This document shows positions 42,037 through 50,284 of a stretch of 64,000 nt of DNA, piece after piece. Position 1 is the stretch's first letter. Each line of letters opens with the position of its first letter. The DNA is taken from positions 1 to 64,000 of the forward strand of contig JAIUOS010000022.1 of NCBI GenBank assembly GCA_020161755.1, in the 5' to 3' direction. The stretch is from Actinomycetota bacterium. Lineage in GTDB: Bacteria; Actinomycetota; Actinomycetes; Propionibacteriales; Propionibacteriaceae. Position numbers and translations under genes: made by a program. The notes beneath the pieces are model-generated. The model made no database searches. It had not been told where the DNA came from and was given only the letters and a program-made list of their open reading frames with translations.

Positions 42037-43235
42037 GCTTCGACAACAACCTCCGCCCTGGGCAGGGCTCGTCCGACAGCTTCGACGACCTTCCGGTCAC
42101 ATCCGATCCCGAAGTGCTTCCCGGCGCTCAGTCCACCATCGGTGGCGGCGGTGCGCAGGGACGGGGTGAGGGCGTCGGCGAACTGAAGGAGGTCGAAGGC
42201 CTCAGCCAGAGCCAGCTGGTCTGGCGCCGGTTCATCCGCCACAAGGGCGCCATCTTCGGCATCGTGATGCTGGCGCTGATCGCGGCGCTGTCGCTGTCGG
42301 CGATGGGTGTGTTCGGCATGCCGGGCTGGTGGAAGTACCAGAACTACGCGAGCAGCCACGACATCGTGAACGGCGCCGCCCCGACGATGACGCTGCCGAA
42401 GTGGCTCGGCGGCCCCGGCTTCGCCATCGGCGACCACCCGTTCGGCCAGGACAACATCGGACGCGACAACTTCGCGCTGGTGATGAAGGGCGCACAGACG
42501 TCCCTGCTGGTCATGGTCGTGCTCGGCCTGATCACGCTGATCCTCGGCACCACGGTGGGCGCGTTCGCCGGCTACTACCGCGGCAAGGTCGACACCGTCC
42601 TGATGCGGACCACCGACCTGGTGATCACCCTGCCGGTACTCGTGCTCGGCGCGGTGCTGGGCAAGCTGTTGGCCACGCTGCCGGTGAAGCTGGACGCGTC
42701 CCAGGAGGTCAAGGAGGCGATCGTCGCCAACACGCCGCTGCTGCTGGCCGTGGTGCTCGGCTTCATCCTCTGGCCGGGCCTGGCCCGTCTGGTGCGCAGT
42801 GAGTTCCTGACCCTGCGCGAGCGGGAGTTCGTCGACTCGGCACGGGTCGCCGGCGCCACCGACTGGCGGATCATCACCAAGCACGTGCTGCCGAACGCGG
42901 TGGGCGTGATCATCGTCAACACCACCCTGGTGATGTCGCAGGCCGTGGTGCTGGAGGCGGCGCTGAGCTTCCTCGGCTTCGGCGTCGTCGACCCCAATGT
43001 CAGCCTCGGCAAGCTGATCAGCGACTACCAGGGCGCGTTCGCGACCCGTCCGTGGCTGTTCTGGTGGCCCGGCCTGTTCATCATCCTGATCGCGCTGAGC
43101 GTGAACTTCATCGGTGACGGCCTGCGCGACGCCTTCGACCCGCGCACGAAGCGCATCCCGTCCAAGCGGGAGATGGACAAGGCGCTGGCACGGATCACCG
43201 CCACCCCGGCCACCGAGAGCGAGGGCGCGCGATGA
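42033..43235 (+). CDS. Peptide-type ABC transporter permease, DppC-like
   Basis: This 400-residue partner permease has a hydrophilic Gly-rich N-terminal extension (about residues 1-55), followed by SQLVWRRFIRHKGAIFGIVML, the typical DppC start. The segment HPFGQDNIGRDNFALVMKGAQTSL is a family hallmark. The EAA loop is FVDSARVAGATDWRIITKHVLPN (about 269-291), and LSFLGFGVVDPNVSLGKLI follows. An internal stretch (about 205-245) is longer than usual. Its start overlaps the upstream stop (ATGA), and its end overlaps the ATPase gene in the same way, so the three genes are translationally linked. Confidence 0.92.
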   Translation: MSFDNNLRPGQGSSDSFDDLPVTSDPEVLPGAQSTIGGGGAQGRGEGVGELKEVEGLSQSQLVWRRFIRHKGAIFGIVMLALIAALSLSAMGVFGMPGWWKYQNYASSHDIVNGAAPTMTLPKWLGGPGFAIGDHPFGQDNIGRDNFALVMKGAQTSLLVMVVLGLITLILGTTVGAFAGYYRGKVDTVLMRTTDLVITLPVLVLGAVLGKLLATLPVKLDASQEVKEAIVANTPLLLAVVLGFILWPGLARLVRSEFLTLREREFVDSARVAGATDWRIITKHVLPNAVGVIIVNTTLVMSQAVVLEAALSFLGFGVVDPNVSLGKLISDYQGAFATRPWLFWWPGLFIILIALSVNFIGDGLRDAFDPRTKRIPSKREMDKALARITATPATESEGAR

Positions 43236-45025
43236 CCCCGAAGTCCGTTGAGACCAGCCTTGAGGGCGCCGTCCGGCTGTCCCGCCGCATCGGCGACGGC
43301 GAGATCAAGCGTGGCGACACCATCCTCGAGGTGCGTGACCTGGGCGTGAAGTTCTGGGTGAACGGCGACTGGTTCGACGCCGCCGACCACGTCGACTACG
43401 ACCTGAAGGCCGGCGAGGTGCTGGCGATCGTGGGCGAGTCCGGCTCGGGCAAGACCCAGTCGTCCATGAGCCTGATCGGCCTGCTCCCGTCCAACGGACG
43501 CGCGACCGGCTCGGCGAAGCTGAAGGGCGTGGAACTGATCGGGCTGTCCGGCTCGCAGCTGCGGGAGGTGCGCGGCAACGAGATCGCGGTCATCTTCCAG
43601 GAGCCGATGACCGCGCTGAACCCGGTGTACACGGTGGGCTTCCAGATCGTGGAGACCCTGCGGACGCACTTCGTGATGGCGCCGAGCCAGGCGAAGGCCC
43701 GCGCGCTGGAGCTGATGCGTCTGGTCGAGATCCCCGATCCCGAGGGCAGCTTCGACAAGTACCCGCACCAGCTGTCCGGTGGCCAGCGGCAGCGCATCAT
43801 GATCGCCCAGTCGCTCGCCTGCGACCCGAAGCTGCTGATCGCCGACGAGCCCACCACGGCGCTCGACGTGACCGTGCAGGCCGAGATCCTGAAGCTGATG
43901 CGCGAGTTGCGCGAGCGGGTGGACGCGGCGATCATCCTGATCACCCACGACATGGGCGTGGTGGCCGACATGGCCGACCGGATCGTGGTGATGAAGGACG
44001 GACGCGTCGTCGAGCACGGCACGGCCGACCAGATCTTCAACAGCCCCCAGCACCCCTACACCCAGTCGCTGCTGGCCGCGGTGCCGCACCTCGGGTCGCA
44101 GACCGACGAGTCGCACATCACGGTGCGCGAGTCGCTGGTCTCCGACGGTGAGCACCCGCTGCCGATGATCGCCGGCAACCCGGACGTCACCCCGGCGCTG
44201 CTGATGGAGAACGTCTGCATCGACTACCCGAAGCAGGGGCGGCGTCCGGTGTTCCGGGCCGCGCACAACGTGAACCTGCGGGTCGACCCGGGCGAGGTCG
44301 TGGGTCTGGTGGGGGAGTCCGGTTCGGGCAAGACCACCATCGGACGCGCCGCGGTGGCGCTGCTGCCGGTGGCCGACGGCACCCTGCACATCGCCGGTCG
44401 CGACATCACGCACGCGAAGAACGCCGACCTGTACCCGTTCCGGCGTGACGTCGGGATCGTGTTCCAGGACCCGGGGTCGTCGCTGAACCCCCGGCTGCCC
44501 GTGGGCGAGTCGATCGGGGAGCCGCTGTACCTGCACGAGAAGCTGCGCGGACCGGACCTGTCGAAGCGGGTGGAGGCGCTGCTGGACAGCGTCGAGCTGC
44601 CGCGCGCGATGCGCAACCGCTACCCGCACGAGCTGTCCGGCGGCCAGCGGCAGCGGATCGGCATCGCCCGTTCGCTGGCCCTGGAGCCCAAGCTGCTGAT
44701 CGCGGACGAGCCCACCTCGGCCCTGGACGTGTCGGTGCAGGCCCGGGTGCTGAAGCTGTTCGCCGACCTGCAGGAGCGGTACGGCTTCGCCTGCCTGTTC
44801 ATCAGCCACGACCTCGCGGTGGTGGAGATGCTGTCCAGCCGCATCGCGGTGATGAAGGACGGCCGGCTGGTGGAGTTCGGCCCGACCGCCGAGATCGTGA
44901 ACTCTCCGCAGCACGCGTACACCCAGCGGCTCCTGGCCGCCGTCCCCGTGCCCGACCCGGCCGAGCAGAAGAAGCGCCGCGAGGTCCGCGACGCCATCCT
45001 GGAAGCGGAGAACATCGTCTCCTGA
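43232..45025 (+). CDS. Peptide-type ABC transporter ATP-binding protein, fused DppD-DppF
   Basis: This 597-residue protein contains two complete ATPase domains. The first has GESGSGKTQ (about residues 68-76), LSGGQRQRIMIAQ and LLIADEPTTALDVTVQ. The second has GESGSGKTTIG (about 360), GIVFQDPGSSLNPRLPVGES, LSGGQRQRIGIAR and LLIADEPTSALDVSVQ. Each is followed by a YTQSLLAAVP or YTQRLLAAVP tail typical of oligopeptide ATPases. Thus one gene supplies both ATPases of the importer at 38588-43235. In the first Walker A the residue after GKT is Gln instead of the common Thr or Ser, a change seen in Dpp-type proteins. The gene ends the operon and is followed by a family B palindrome. Confidence 0.95.
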   Translation: MTPKSVETSLEGAVRLSRRIGDGEIKRGDTILEVRDLGVKFWVNGDWFDAADHVDYDLKAGEVLAIVGESGSGKTQSSMSLIGLLPSNGRATGSAKLKGVELIGLSGSQLREVRGNEIAVIFQEPMTALNPVYTVGFQIVETLRTHFVMAPSQAKARALELMRLVEIPDPEGSFDKYPHQLSGGQRQRIMIAQSLACDPKLLIADEPTTALDVTVQAEILKLMRELRERVDAAIILITHDMGVVADMADRIVVMKDGRVVEHGTADQIFNSPQHPYTQSLLAAVPHLGSQTDESHITVRESLVSDGEHPLPMIAGNPDVTPALLMENVCIDYPKQGRRPVFRAAHNVNLRVDPGEVVGLVGESGSGKTTIGRAAVALLPVADGTLHIAGRDITHAKNADLYPFRRDVGIVFQDPGSSLNPRLPVGESIGEPLYLHEKLRGPDLSKRVEALLDSVELPRAMRNRYPHELSGGQRQRIGIARSLALEPKLLIADEPTSALDVSVQARVLKLFADLQERYGFACLFISHDLAVVEMLSSRIAVMKDGRLVEFGPTAEIVNSPQHAYTQRLLAAVPVPDPAEQKKRREVRDAILEAENIVS

Positions 45026-45080
45026 TCCGGGCCTGACGAAGGGCCTTCCGGCACCCGGTTTGGCTCCCGAAGTGTCCCCG

Positions 45081-45140
45081 CGCCACCGAATTGGCCCTTC
45101 GCCACCGGAATTCCGGTGGCGAAGGGACAATTCGGTGGCG
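45081..45140. repeat. Intergenic palindrome, family B (copy 3)
   Basis: The central 28 bp (45097-45124) is a perfect palindrome centred on GGAATTCC. Outer arms are CGCCACCGAATT and AATTCGGTGGCG. The left inner arm reads GGCCC where the other copies have GTCCC, so one position is unpaired. It lies between the importer operon and convergent tRNA-Phe. Confidence 0.85.
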
Positions 45141-45164
45141 AAGTTCGGGTTCGGGAGCGAAGGG

Positions 45165-45238
45165 TGGCCAGGGCCGGGATCGAACCGGCGACCTTTCACT
45201 TTTCAGGCGAACGCTACTACCATCTGAGCTACCTGGCC
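45165..45238 (-). tRNA. tRNA-Phe (GAA)
   Basis: On the minus strand the acceptor arms GGCCAGG and CCTGGCC pair fully. The anticodon stem TTCGC/GTGAA encloses loop CTGAAAA (anticodon GAA), and the T arm GCCGG-TTCGATC-CCGGC is intact. The discriminator is A, and CCA is not encoded. It lies 23 bp downstream of tRNA-Asp on the same strand, so the two are probably cotranscribed. Confidence 0.95.
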
Positions 45239-45261
45239 GAAGAAGCAATAGCACGCTTCAG

Positions 45262-45335
45262 CGACCCCGACGGGACTCGAACCCGCGACCTCCGCCGTGA
45301 CAGGGCGGCGCGCTAACCAACTGCGCTACGGGGCC
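45262..45335 (-). tRNA. tRNA-Asp (GTC)
   Basis: On the minus strand the acceptor arms GGCCCCG and CGGGGTC pair with one G-T. The anticodon stem CCGCC/GGCGG encloses CTGTCAC (anticodon GTC). The T arm GCGGG-TTCGAGT-CCCGT is normal and the discriminator is G. It precedes tRNA-Phe; an Asp-Phe pair is common in actinobacteria, often after tRNA-Glu, which is absent here. Confidence 0.95.
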
Positions 45336-45433
45336 AGATGAGTGGCCTCACCGGCCGTTACCCGGCCAGCCCGGAAACTATAACGTACCCGCTCGCCCGC
45401 GCGAAAATCGGCCCGGGCCCGCCCTCGTTCGCC

Positions 45434-45439
45434 TACCCT
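45434..45439 (+). promoter_or_regulatory. Likely -10 box for a leaderless glycosyltransferase transcript
   Basis: TACCCT lies 7 nt before ATG 45447 without a Shine-Dalgarno sequence. Confidence 0.45.
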
Positions 45440-45446
45440 GAGCGGC

Positions 45447-46868
45447 ATGGGACGACGCGTCATGATCCTCGCGGCCGGGGTCGGATCCGGTCACAACCAG
45501 GCAGCCAGCGCGGTCGAAGCCGGTGTCGCGGAGATCGAGCCGGACGCCGAGGTGCGGCGCCTGGACATCCTCGAAACCACCAACGAACTGTTCAACCGGG
45601 TCTACGACGACGCCTACTTCCAGCTGGTGTCGGCGGCCCCCTGGCTGGTCGGCTGGGGCTACGACAACGCCGACCCGCCGTTCAAGCTGAGCGCCTCCCC
45701 GATGCAGTGGATGGAGCAGCTGAACACGATCCAGTTCGTGCGCGAGGTGAAGGACTACAACCCCGACACCGTGATCTGCACGCATTTCCTCCCGGCGCGA
45801 TTGATCTCGCTGTTGATCGCGCGACGCCAATTGACGGCCAGCCTCACCATCGTGACCACCGATTACGACATCCAGGGATTGTGGTTCACCTCGCCGTTGT
45901 CGCATTTCTTCGCGGCGCGCGAGGAGAGCCGTGAGTACCTGACCAGCGTCGGCCTGCCCGCCGACCGGGTGAGCGCGTCCGGCATCCCGGTGCGTTCGGG
46001 GCTGACCGGGCCGATGGACGGCGGGGCCGTCCGGGCGTCGTTCGGGTTGCGGCCGGACGTGCCGGTGGTGCTGATCTCGGCCGGGGCGGCCGGCGGCTCG
46101 TACACGCTCCAGGTCGTCCGGCAGGCGATGCGGATGACCCACCCGTTCCAGGCCGTGATCGTGTGCGGGCGGAACGCCGAACTGAAGGCCGAGGTGGACG
46201 CGCTGGTCGCGGGCCGGGACGAGTTCGTCGTGCTGGGCTTCACCGACCGGATGGCCGAGCTGATGCGGGTCTCGAGCCTGTTCGTGGGCAAGCCGGGCGG
46301 GTTGTCGTCCTCGGAGTGCATGGCCGCCGGGCTGCCGATGGTGATCGTCAACCCGATCCCCGGCCAGGAGGTGCGCAACGCCGACTACCTGCTGGAGGAG
46401 GGCGCGGCCGTCCGCTGCAACTACGCGACCACGGTCGGTTTCAAGATCGACGCCTTGTTGGCCGATCCGGAGCGGCTGGCCCGGATGGCCGCCGCGGCCG
46501 CGCGGGTGGGGCGTCCGGACGCGGGACGCGAGGTCGCGCGCACGTCGCTGGCCCTGGGCACCGAGCCGCTGTGGATCAGCCGGGACGCCCAGAAGGCGAT
46601 CATGCAGGCGGTCGAGGAGGGCGTGGCGGCCGCCGACCAGGTGGGGGAGCGGAAGGTGCGGACGCTGAGCGACGCGTCCACCGGCCGCTCGCTGGCGCTC
46701 GTCACGCAGGAGGAGGCGGAGGCGCTCGGCGTGTCGTGGGCCTCCACGGTGACCCTCTCCCGGATCCAGGTCACCGCCCTGCGCTGGCAGCCGGAGACGT
46801 TCGACCTGGCCGCCGCCGCGCGGTGGCTGCTGCGCGACGCCGAGGAACGCCAGGTCACCGTCCACTGA
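45447..46868 (+). CDS. GT28-family glycosyltransferase (MGDG synthase/UgtP-like)
   Basis: This 473-residue enzyme resembles monogalactosyl- and glucosyl-diacylglycerol synthases, which build membrane glycolipids at the inner leaflet. The N-terminal domain starts MILAAGVGSGHNQAASAVEA (about residues 6-25), the family signature for acceptor binding, and contains VICTHFLPARL and TIVTTDYDIQGLW. The C-terminal donor domain has VLISAGAAGGSYTL, GFTDRMAELMRVSSLFVGKPGGLSSSECMAAGLPMV (GT28 nucleotide-sugar motif) and NPIPGQEVRNADYL. A further ~100 residues at the C-terminus are not recognised. The nucleotide sugar is unknown. ATG 45447 fits the domain start and the -10 spacing. A strong hairpin ends the gene. 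Confidence 0.88.
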   Translation: MGRRVMILAAGVGSGHNQAASAVEAGVAEIEPDAEVRRLDILETTNELFNRVYDDAYFQLVSAAPWLVGWGYDNADPPFKLSASPMQWMEQLNTIQFVREVKDYNPDTVICTHFLPARLISLLIARRQLTASLTIVTTDYDIQGLWFTSPLSHFFAAREESREYLTSVGLPADRVSASGIPVRSGLTGPMDGGAVRASFGLRPDVPVVLISAGAAGGSYTLQVVRQAMRMTHPFQAVIVCGRNAELKAEVDALVAGRDEFVVLGFTDRMAELMRVSSLFVGKPGGLSSSECMAAGLPMVIVNPIPGQEVRNADYLLEEGAAVRCNYATTVGFKIDALLADPERLARMAAAAARVGRPDAGREVARTSLALGTEPLWISRDAQKAIMQAVEEGVAAADQVGERKVRTLSDASTGRSLALVTQEEAEALGVSWASTVTLSRIQVTALRWQPETFDLAAAARWLLRDAEERQVTVH

Positions 46869-46885
46869 GGCCGGGGCAGGACGAA

Positions 46886-46918
46886 GGCCCGGCGCCGGCG
46901 AGGAGCCGGCGCCGGGCC
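46886..46918. terminator. Strong bidirectional hairpin between convergent genes
   Basis: GGCCCGGCGCCGGC and GCCGGCGCCGGGCC are perfect 14-bp arms around a 5-nt loop. The hairpin lies 17 bp after the glycosyltransferase stop and 8 bp before the end of the convergent gene. Confidence 0.75.
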
Positions 46919-46926
46919 GTCCGCTC

Positions 46927-47397
46927 TCAGGCGGCCGCGACGGTCGAGCTGTAGGTGGCCTTGGCCGCCGTGTCGGGGTCGCTGTGGGCGATCAGCGGGT
47001 GGTCGAAGTCGGTGTCCCAGTCGCCGACGGTGACGCTGACCAGGTCTTTCGCGGTGCTCCAGGCCCGGTTCGCCTTGAAGTGCAGCGGGCTGCCGGTCAT
47101 CACCACCGGCGTGTTGGGCTGGTGGGCCGGCACCAGGTCGAACGGGTTGCTGTCCGCCTCGGTGCCCCACGGGGCGGCTGCGCCCGGTGCCTTGACCTGC
47201 GTCCCGTTGAGCCCAGTGACGGTGAGCGTCAGGTCACGGACGTTCAGCGGCCCGGAGTTCGACACCTGGACGGTGAAGGTGACGTCCTCGTTCACGTTGA
47301 TCGCCGAGCCCGGCGGGTTGACGTCGATGATCTCGATCGTCAGGTAGGTGTGCGGATACGACTCGATCTCGGTCACGAGATCCTGCAGAACGGACAT
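46927..47397 (-). CDS. Hypothetical protein with CARDB/Ig-like beta-sandwich
   Basis: This 156-residue protein has no signal peptide or membrane helix. The central part looks like an Ig/CARDB-type beta-sandwich: INVNEDVTFTVQVSNSGPLNVRDLTLTVTG (about residues 34-63), with the N-S-G-P and DLTLTV pattern of such repeats. FKANRAWSTAKDLVSVTVGDWD follows. Proteins with single domains of this type often bind other proteins; the function here is not known. ATG 47397 has GAGGGGG about 9 nt upstream. It is divergent from the LuxR-type regulator and may be one of its targets. Confidence 0.7.
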   Translation of the reverse strand: MSVLQDLVTEIESYPHTYLTIEIIDVNPPGSAINVNEDVTFTVQVSNSGPLNVRDLTLTVTGLNGTQVKAPGAAAPWGTEADSNPFDLVPAHQPNTPVVMTGSPLHFKANRAWSTAKDLVSVTVGDWDTDFDHPLIAHSDPDTAAKATYSSTVAAA

Positions 47398-47546
47398 GTG
47401 GTGATCCCCCTCGGGTGTTGTCGGCGGGCCCCCTGCCCGCCTGCCATTGACGGTACGAGTGGGACGCCCGGGACGGCGACCGGGGAACCTGCACACCGGA
47501 CCCCACACCGGCGGAAGTGCCCATTGGGGGTCCGGGGCGCGCGCAC

Positions 47547-47552
47547 TAGGGT
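47547..47552 (+). promoter_or_regulatory. Likely -10 box for the leaderless LuxR-type regulator
   Basis: TAGGGT lies 6 nt before GTG 47559. This spacing also decides between two overlapping GTG codons (47557 and 47559). Confidence 0.45.
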
Positions 47553-47558
47553 TCGCGT

Positions 47559-50231
47559 GTGGAGCCGACCACGGTTCGACCTGAGCGACGCCTCGTCGGG
47601 AGGGACGCCGCACGGCGCCGCGTCGACAGCCTGCTGGAGCGGATCCAGGAGCATCCCGAACACCTCGTGATCGTCGGCGAGGCAGGCATCGGCAAGACCA
47701 CGCTGTGGCAGTACGGGCTCGCCGAAGCCCGCGCCCGTGGGTACCGGACGCTGACCAGCCGGCCCGGCGAGGACGACTGGGCTCGGCCGGACATGCTGAT
47801 CCGGGACGTGGCGGCGGACGGGGTCGACCTGACCGACCGGCTGGGGGAGCCGGCGGACCCGAACGCGGTGGCCGCGGCCCTGTTGGCCGCCGTGCGGGAG
47901 CTGGCCGCCACGACGCCGGTGGTGCTGGCCGTCGACGACCTGCCGTGGCTCGACCAGGCGAGCGTGCACCACCTGCGGTTCCTGCTGCGCCGGGTGGCCG
48001 ACCTGCCGGTAGCGCTGCTGGCGACGGCGCGGACGTGGGACCCCGCCGGCGATGAGGACGGCGGCGTCCGGCAGATCCGGGAGGTGCGCGAGCTCGAGCT
48101 GGGCCCGATGCCGGCGTCCGAGCTGCGGGCGGTGCTCACCGAGGAGGTGGACGCGCTGCCGCGCACCGAGCTGGAGCGCCTGCACCGGGAGAGCGGCGGC
48201 AACCCGCTGTTCGCCCTCGAACTGGCCCGGGCGGGCGGAACCGGGCGTCCGACGTCGGCGCAGGCGGCCGTGCAGGCCCGGCTCGCGGACGTCTCGCCCG
48301 GCGTGCGGACGCTGCTCGAACTGGTCGCGGTCGGTGGCCCGGCGAGCCTGTCGCGGCTGGCGGGCGTGCTCGGCCCGGACGCGGAGGCGTCCGCCCGGGA
48401 GGCGGTCCAGCGGCGGCTGGCCGTGGTCGAGGAGGACTTCACCGTCCGTTGCATCCACCCGCTGGTGGCCAGCGCGGTCGTCGCCGCGCTGGACCCGCTC
48501 ACCCGGCGGGACGTGCACCGGCGATGCCTGGAGCTCAGCACCGACCCGCTGGAGCGGGCCGTCCACCTGGCGCTGGGCACGGCGTCCGTCGACGCGGTGG
48601 CTGCGGGTGACCTCCACCGTGCTGCGCAGCTGGCCGCGCGGCGGGGTTCCGCGCACCTGGCCGCCGCGCTCTCGGGGCACGCGGTGCGGCTGAGCCCGGA
48701 CGGCGACCCGGAGCTGGACGCTCGGATCGCGCGGCACCTGATCGCGCTGGCCGCGTGCGGGCAGGCCGGTCCGGCGCGGGCGCTGGCGGAGGAGCGGCTG
48801 CGCGTCCTCGAACCGGGGCCGGCGCGCACCGAGGTGGTGACGCTGCGGATCCTGCTGGACTTCGTCGGGGCCGAGGGCTACCTGCGGGACGCCCTGCGCG
48901 CCGACGGCCTCGACCCGGGCGCGCGGCAGCAGCTGCTGGAGCTGCTCGGCTGGCAGCTGGGCCTGTTCAAGGGGCGGCTGGCGGAGGGCCTGGAGGTGAG
49001 CGCGCAGGCGTTCGAGGCCGCTCAACGGCGGGGTGGTGGGCCGAGGGCCGCCCGCGCGGCCGCGATCCTGGCGACGACGTCGATGATGGCGGGGCACCCG
49101 CGGCGGGAGCTGGCTGTCCAAGCCACGCTCGACGCGGGCGACATCGACGCGGCCGGGGCGGGGCTGCTGGGAATCTGGCCGGCGGTGCTCGAGGCGCGGC
49201 AGTTCGTCTGGGACGGCCGGATCGAGGACGCCCGGCGGGTGATGGAGCAGATGTACCGGCGGGCGGTGACCCTGGGCACCGAGTTCCAGCGGCCGTACCG
49301 GCTGCGGGACGTGGCGGTGGTGGAACTCTGGGCGGGGGAGCCCGACCGCGCCGCGGAGCTGCTGGCGGAGGGGCTGGACGCGGCCCGCGACGCGGGGAAC
49401 CGGCAGGTGGAGGCGTGGCTCGCGCAGCCGTTCGGGCAGCTGTGCGCACTGCGTGGGGACGCGGCCGGCGCGGACTGGGCGGTGCGGGTGCTGGAGGCGT
49501 GGGGAGAGTTGGCCGACGAGCCGCCGCGCCGGGTGATGGCGCGCCACGTGCAGGGGCTGGCGGCGGCGACGCGCGGGGAGTGGGCGGTGGCGTCCGACCA
49601 CTTCGCGGCGGCGCTGGAGCTGTTGGACGCCCTCGGCTACGGCCATCCCGGCGTCCACCGGGTGGTGCCGGACGCGGTGGTCGCGGCCGGGTCGGCGAAC
49701 GACGGGGAGCGGGCCCGCGTCCTGGCCGCGGACCTGGCGGAGGCCGCCGGACGCCTGGACTCGCCGTGGGTGTCGGCCTGGTCGCGGGCGGCGGACGGGA
49801 CGGTCGCGCTGCTGGACGCGGACGCGTCCGCGGGTCCGTTGCTGGAGCAGGCGGTGGACGAGCTGACCGGAATGGGGTGCCGGCTGGACGCCGTCGAACT
49901 CTCCTGGCTGCTGGGGGCGGCGCGGATCCGGGCCGGACAGCGGGTGGTGGCGCGTCGCGACCTGCTCGCTGCCTACGAGCAGGCCGACGCGTGGGGGTTC
50001 GAGGGCTGGGTCGCGCAACTGCGTCCGCTGCTGGACCGGCTCGGGGAGGGCACGGACGTGCTGACCGCCACCGAGGACCGGGTGGTCGAGCTGGTGCGCG
50101 CCGGCCTGCGGAACCGGGAGATCGCCGCCGAGCTGTACGTGACCGCGTCGACGGTGGAGGCGCACCTCACCCGCATCTACCGCAAGCTCGGCGTCCGCAG
50201 CCGGGCGGAGTTGCTGGCGCTGGGCGGCTGA
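47559..50231 (+). CDS. Large ATP-binding LuxR-family regulator (LAL type)
   Basis: This 890-residue STAND-type regulator has an N-terminal ATPase with Walker A GEAGIGKTT (residues 40-48) and Walker B VVLAVDDLPWLD (about 119-130), then ESGGNPLFALELARA. A long helical-repeat (TPR-like) region follows (about 330-800). The C-terminal LuxR helix-turn-helix (about 828-888) reads VVELVRAGLRNREIAAELYVTASTVEAHLTRIYRKLGVRSRAEL. LAL proteins activate genes after binding ATP and an inducer, often for maltose use or secondary metabolism. The target is unknown; the divergent gene and the SDR 53 bp downstream are the nearest candidates. The start at GTG 47559 fits the -10 spacing. Confidence 0.92.
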   Translation: MEPTTVRPERRLVGRDAARRRVDSLLERIQEHPEHLVIVGEAGIGKTTLWQYGLAEARARGYRTLTSRPGEDDWARPDMLIRDVAADGVDLTDRLGEPADPNAVAAALLAAVRELAATTPVVLAVDDLPWLDQASVHHLRFLLRRVADLPVALLATARTWDPAGDEDGGVRQIREVRELELGPMPASELRAVLTEEVDALPRTELERLHRESGGNPLFALELARAGGTGRPTSAQAAVQARLADVSPGVRTLLELVAVGGPASLSRLAGVLGPDAEASAREAVQRRLAVVEEDFTVRCIHPLVASAVVAALDPLTRRDVHRRCLELSTDPLERAVHLALGTASVDAVAAGDLHRAAQLAARRGSAHLAAALSGHAVRLSPDGDPELDARIARHLIALAACGQAGPARALAEERLRVLEPGPARTEVVTLRILLDFVGAEGYLRDALRADGLDPGARQQLLELLGWQLGLFKGRLAEGLEVSAQAFEAAQRRGGGPRAARAAAILATTSMMAGHPRRELAVQATLDAGDIDAAGAGLLGIWPAVLEARQFVWDGRIEDARRVMEQMYRRAVTLGTEFQRPYRLRDVAVVELWAGEPDRAAELLAEGLDAARDAGNRQVEAWLAQPFGQLCALRGDAAGADWAVRVLEAWGELADEPPRRVMARHVQGLAAATRGEWAVASDHFAAALELLDALGYGHPGVHRVVPDAVVAAGSANDGERARVLAADLAEAAGRLDSPWVSAWSRAADGTVALLDADASAGPLLEQAVDELTGMGCRLDAVELSWLLGAARIRAGQRVVARRDLLAAYEQADAWGFEGWVAQLRPLLDRLGEGTDVLTATEDRVVELVRAGLRNREIAAELYVTASTVEAHLTRIYRKLGVRSRAELLALGG

Positions 50232-50284
50232 GGGCCGTTTCACCGCGATACTGCACGTAGGGCGGCTCGGGAAGGAACACCAGC

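Noticed and set aside
45081-45140. Family B palindrome as a simple rho-independent terminator
   Set aside because: There is no T-run on either side, and the nested outer arms exceed what a terminator needs; it is reported as a repeat.
47373-50243. Long minus-strand open frame opposite the LAL regulator
   Set aside because: Low-complexity Arg/Gln/Gly/Pro translation typical of antisense GC-rich DNA; the plus-strand frame has all domains of a LuxR-type regulator.
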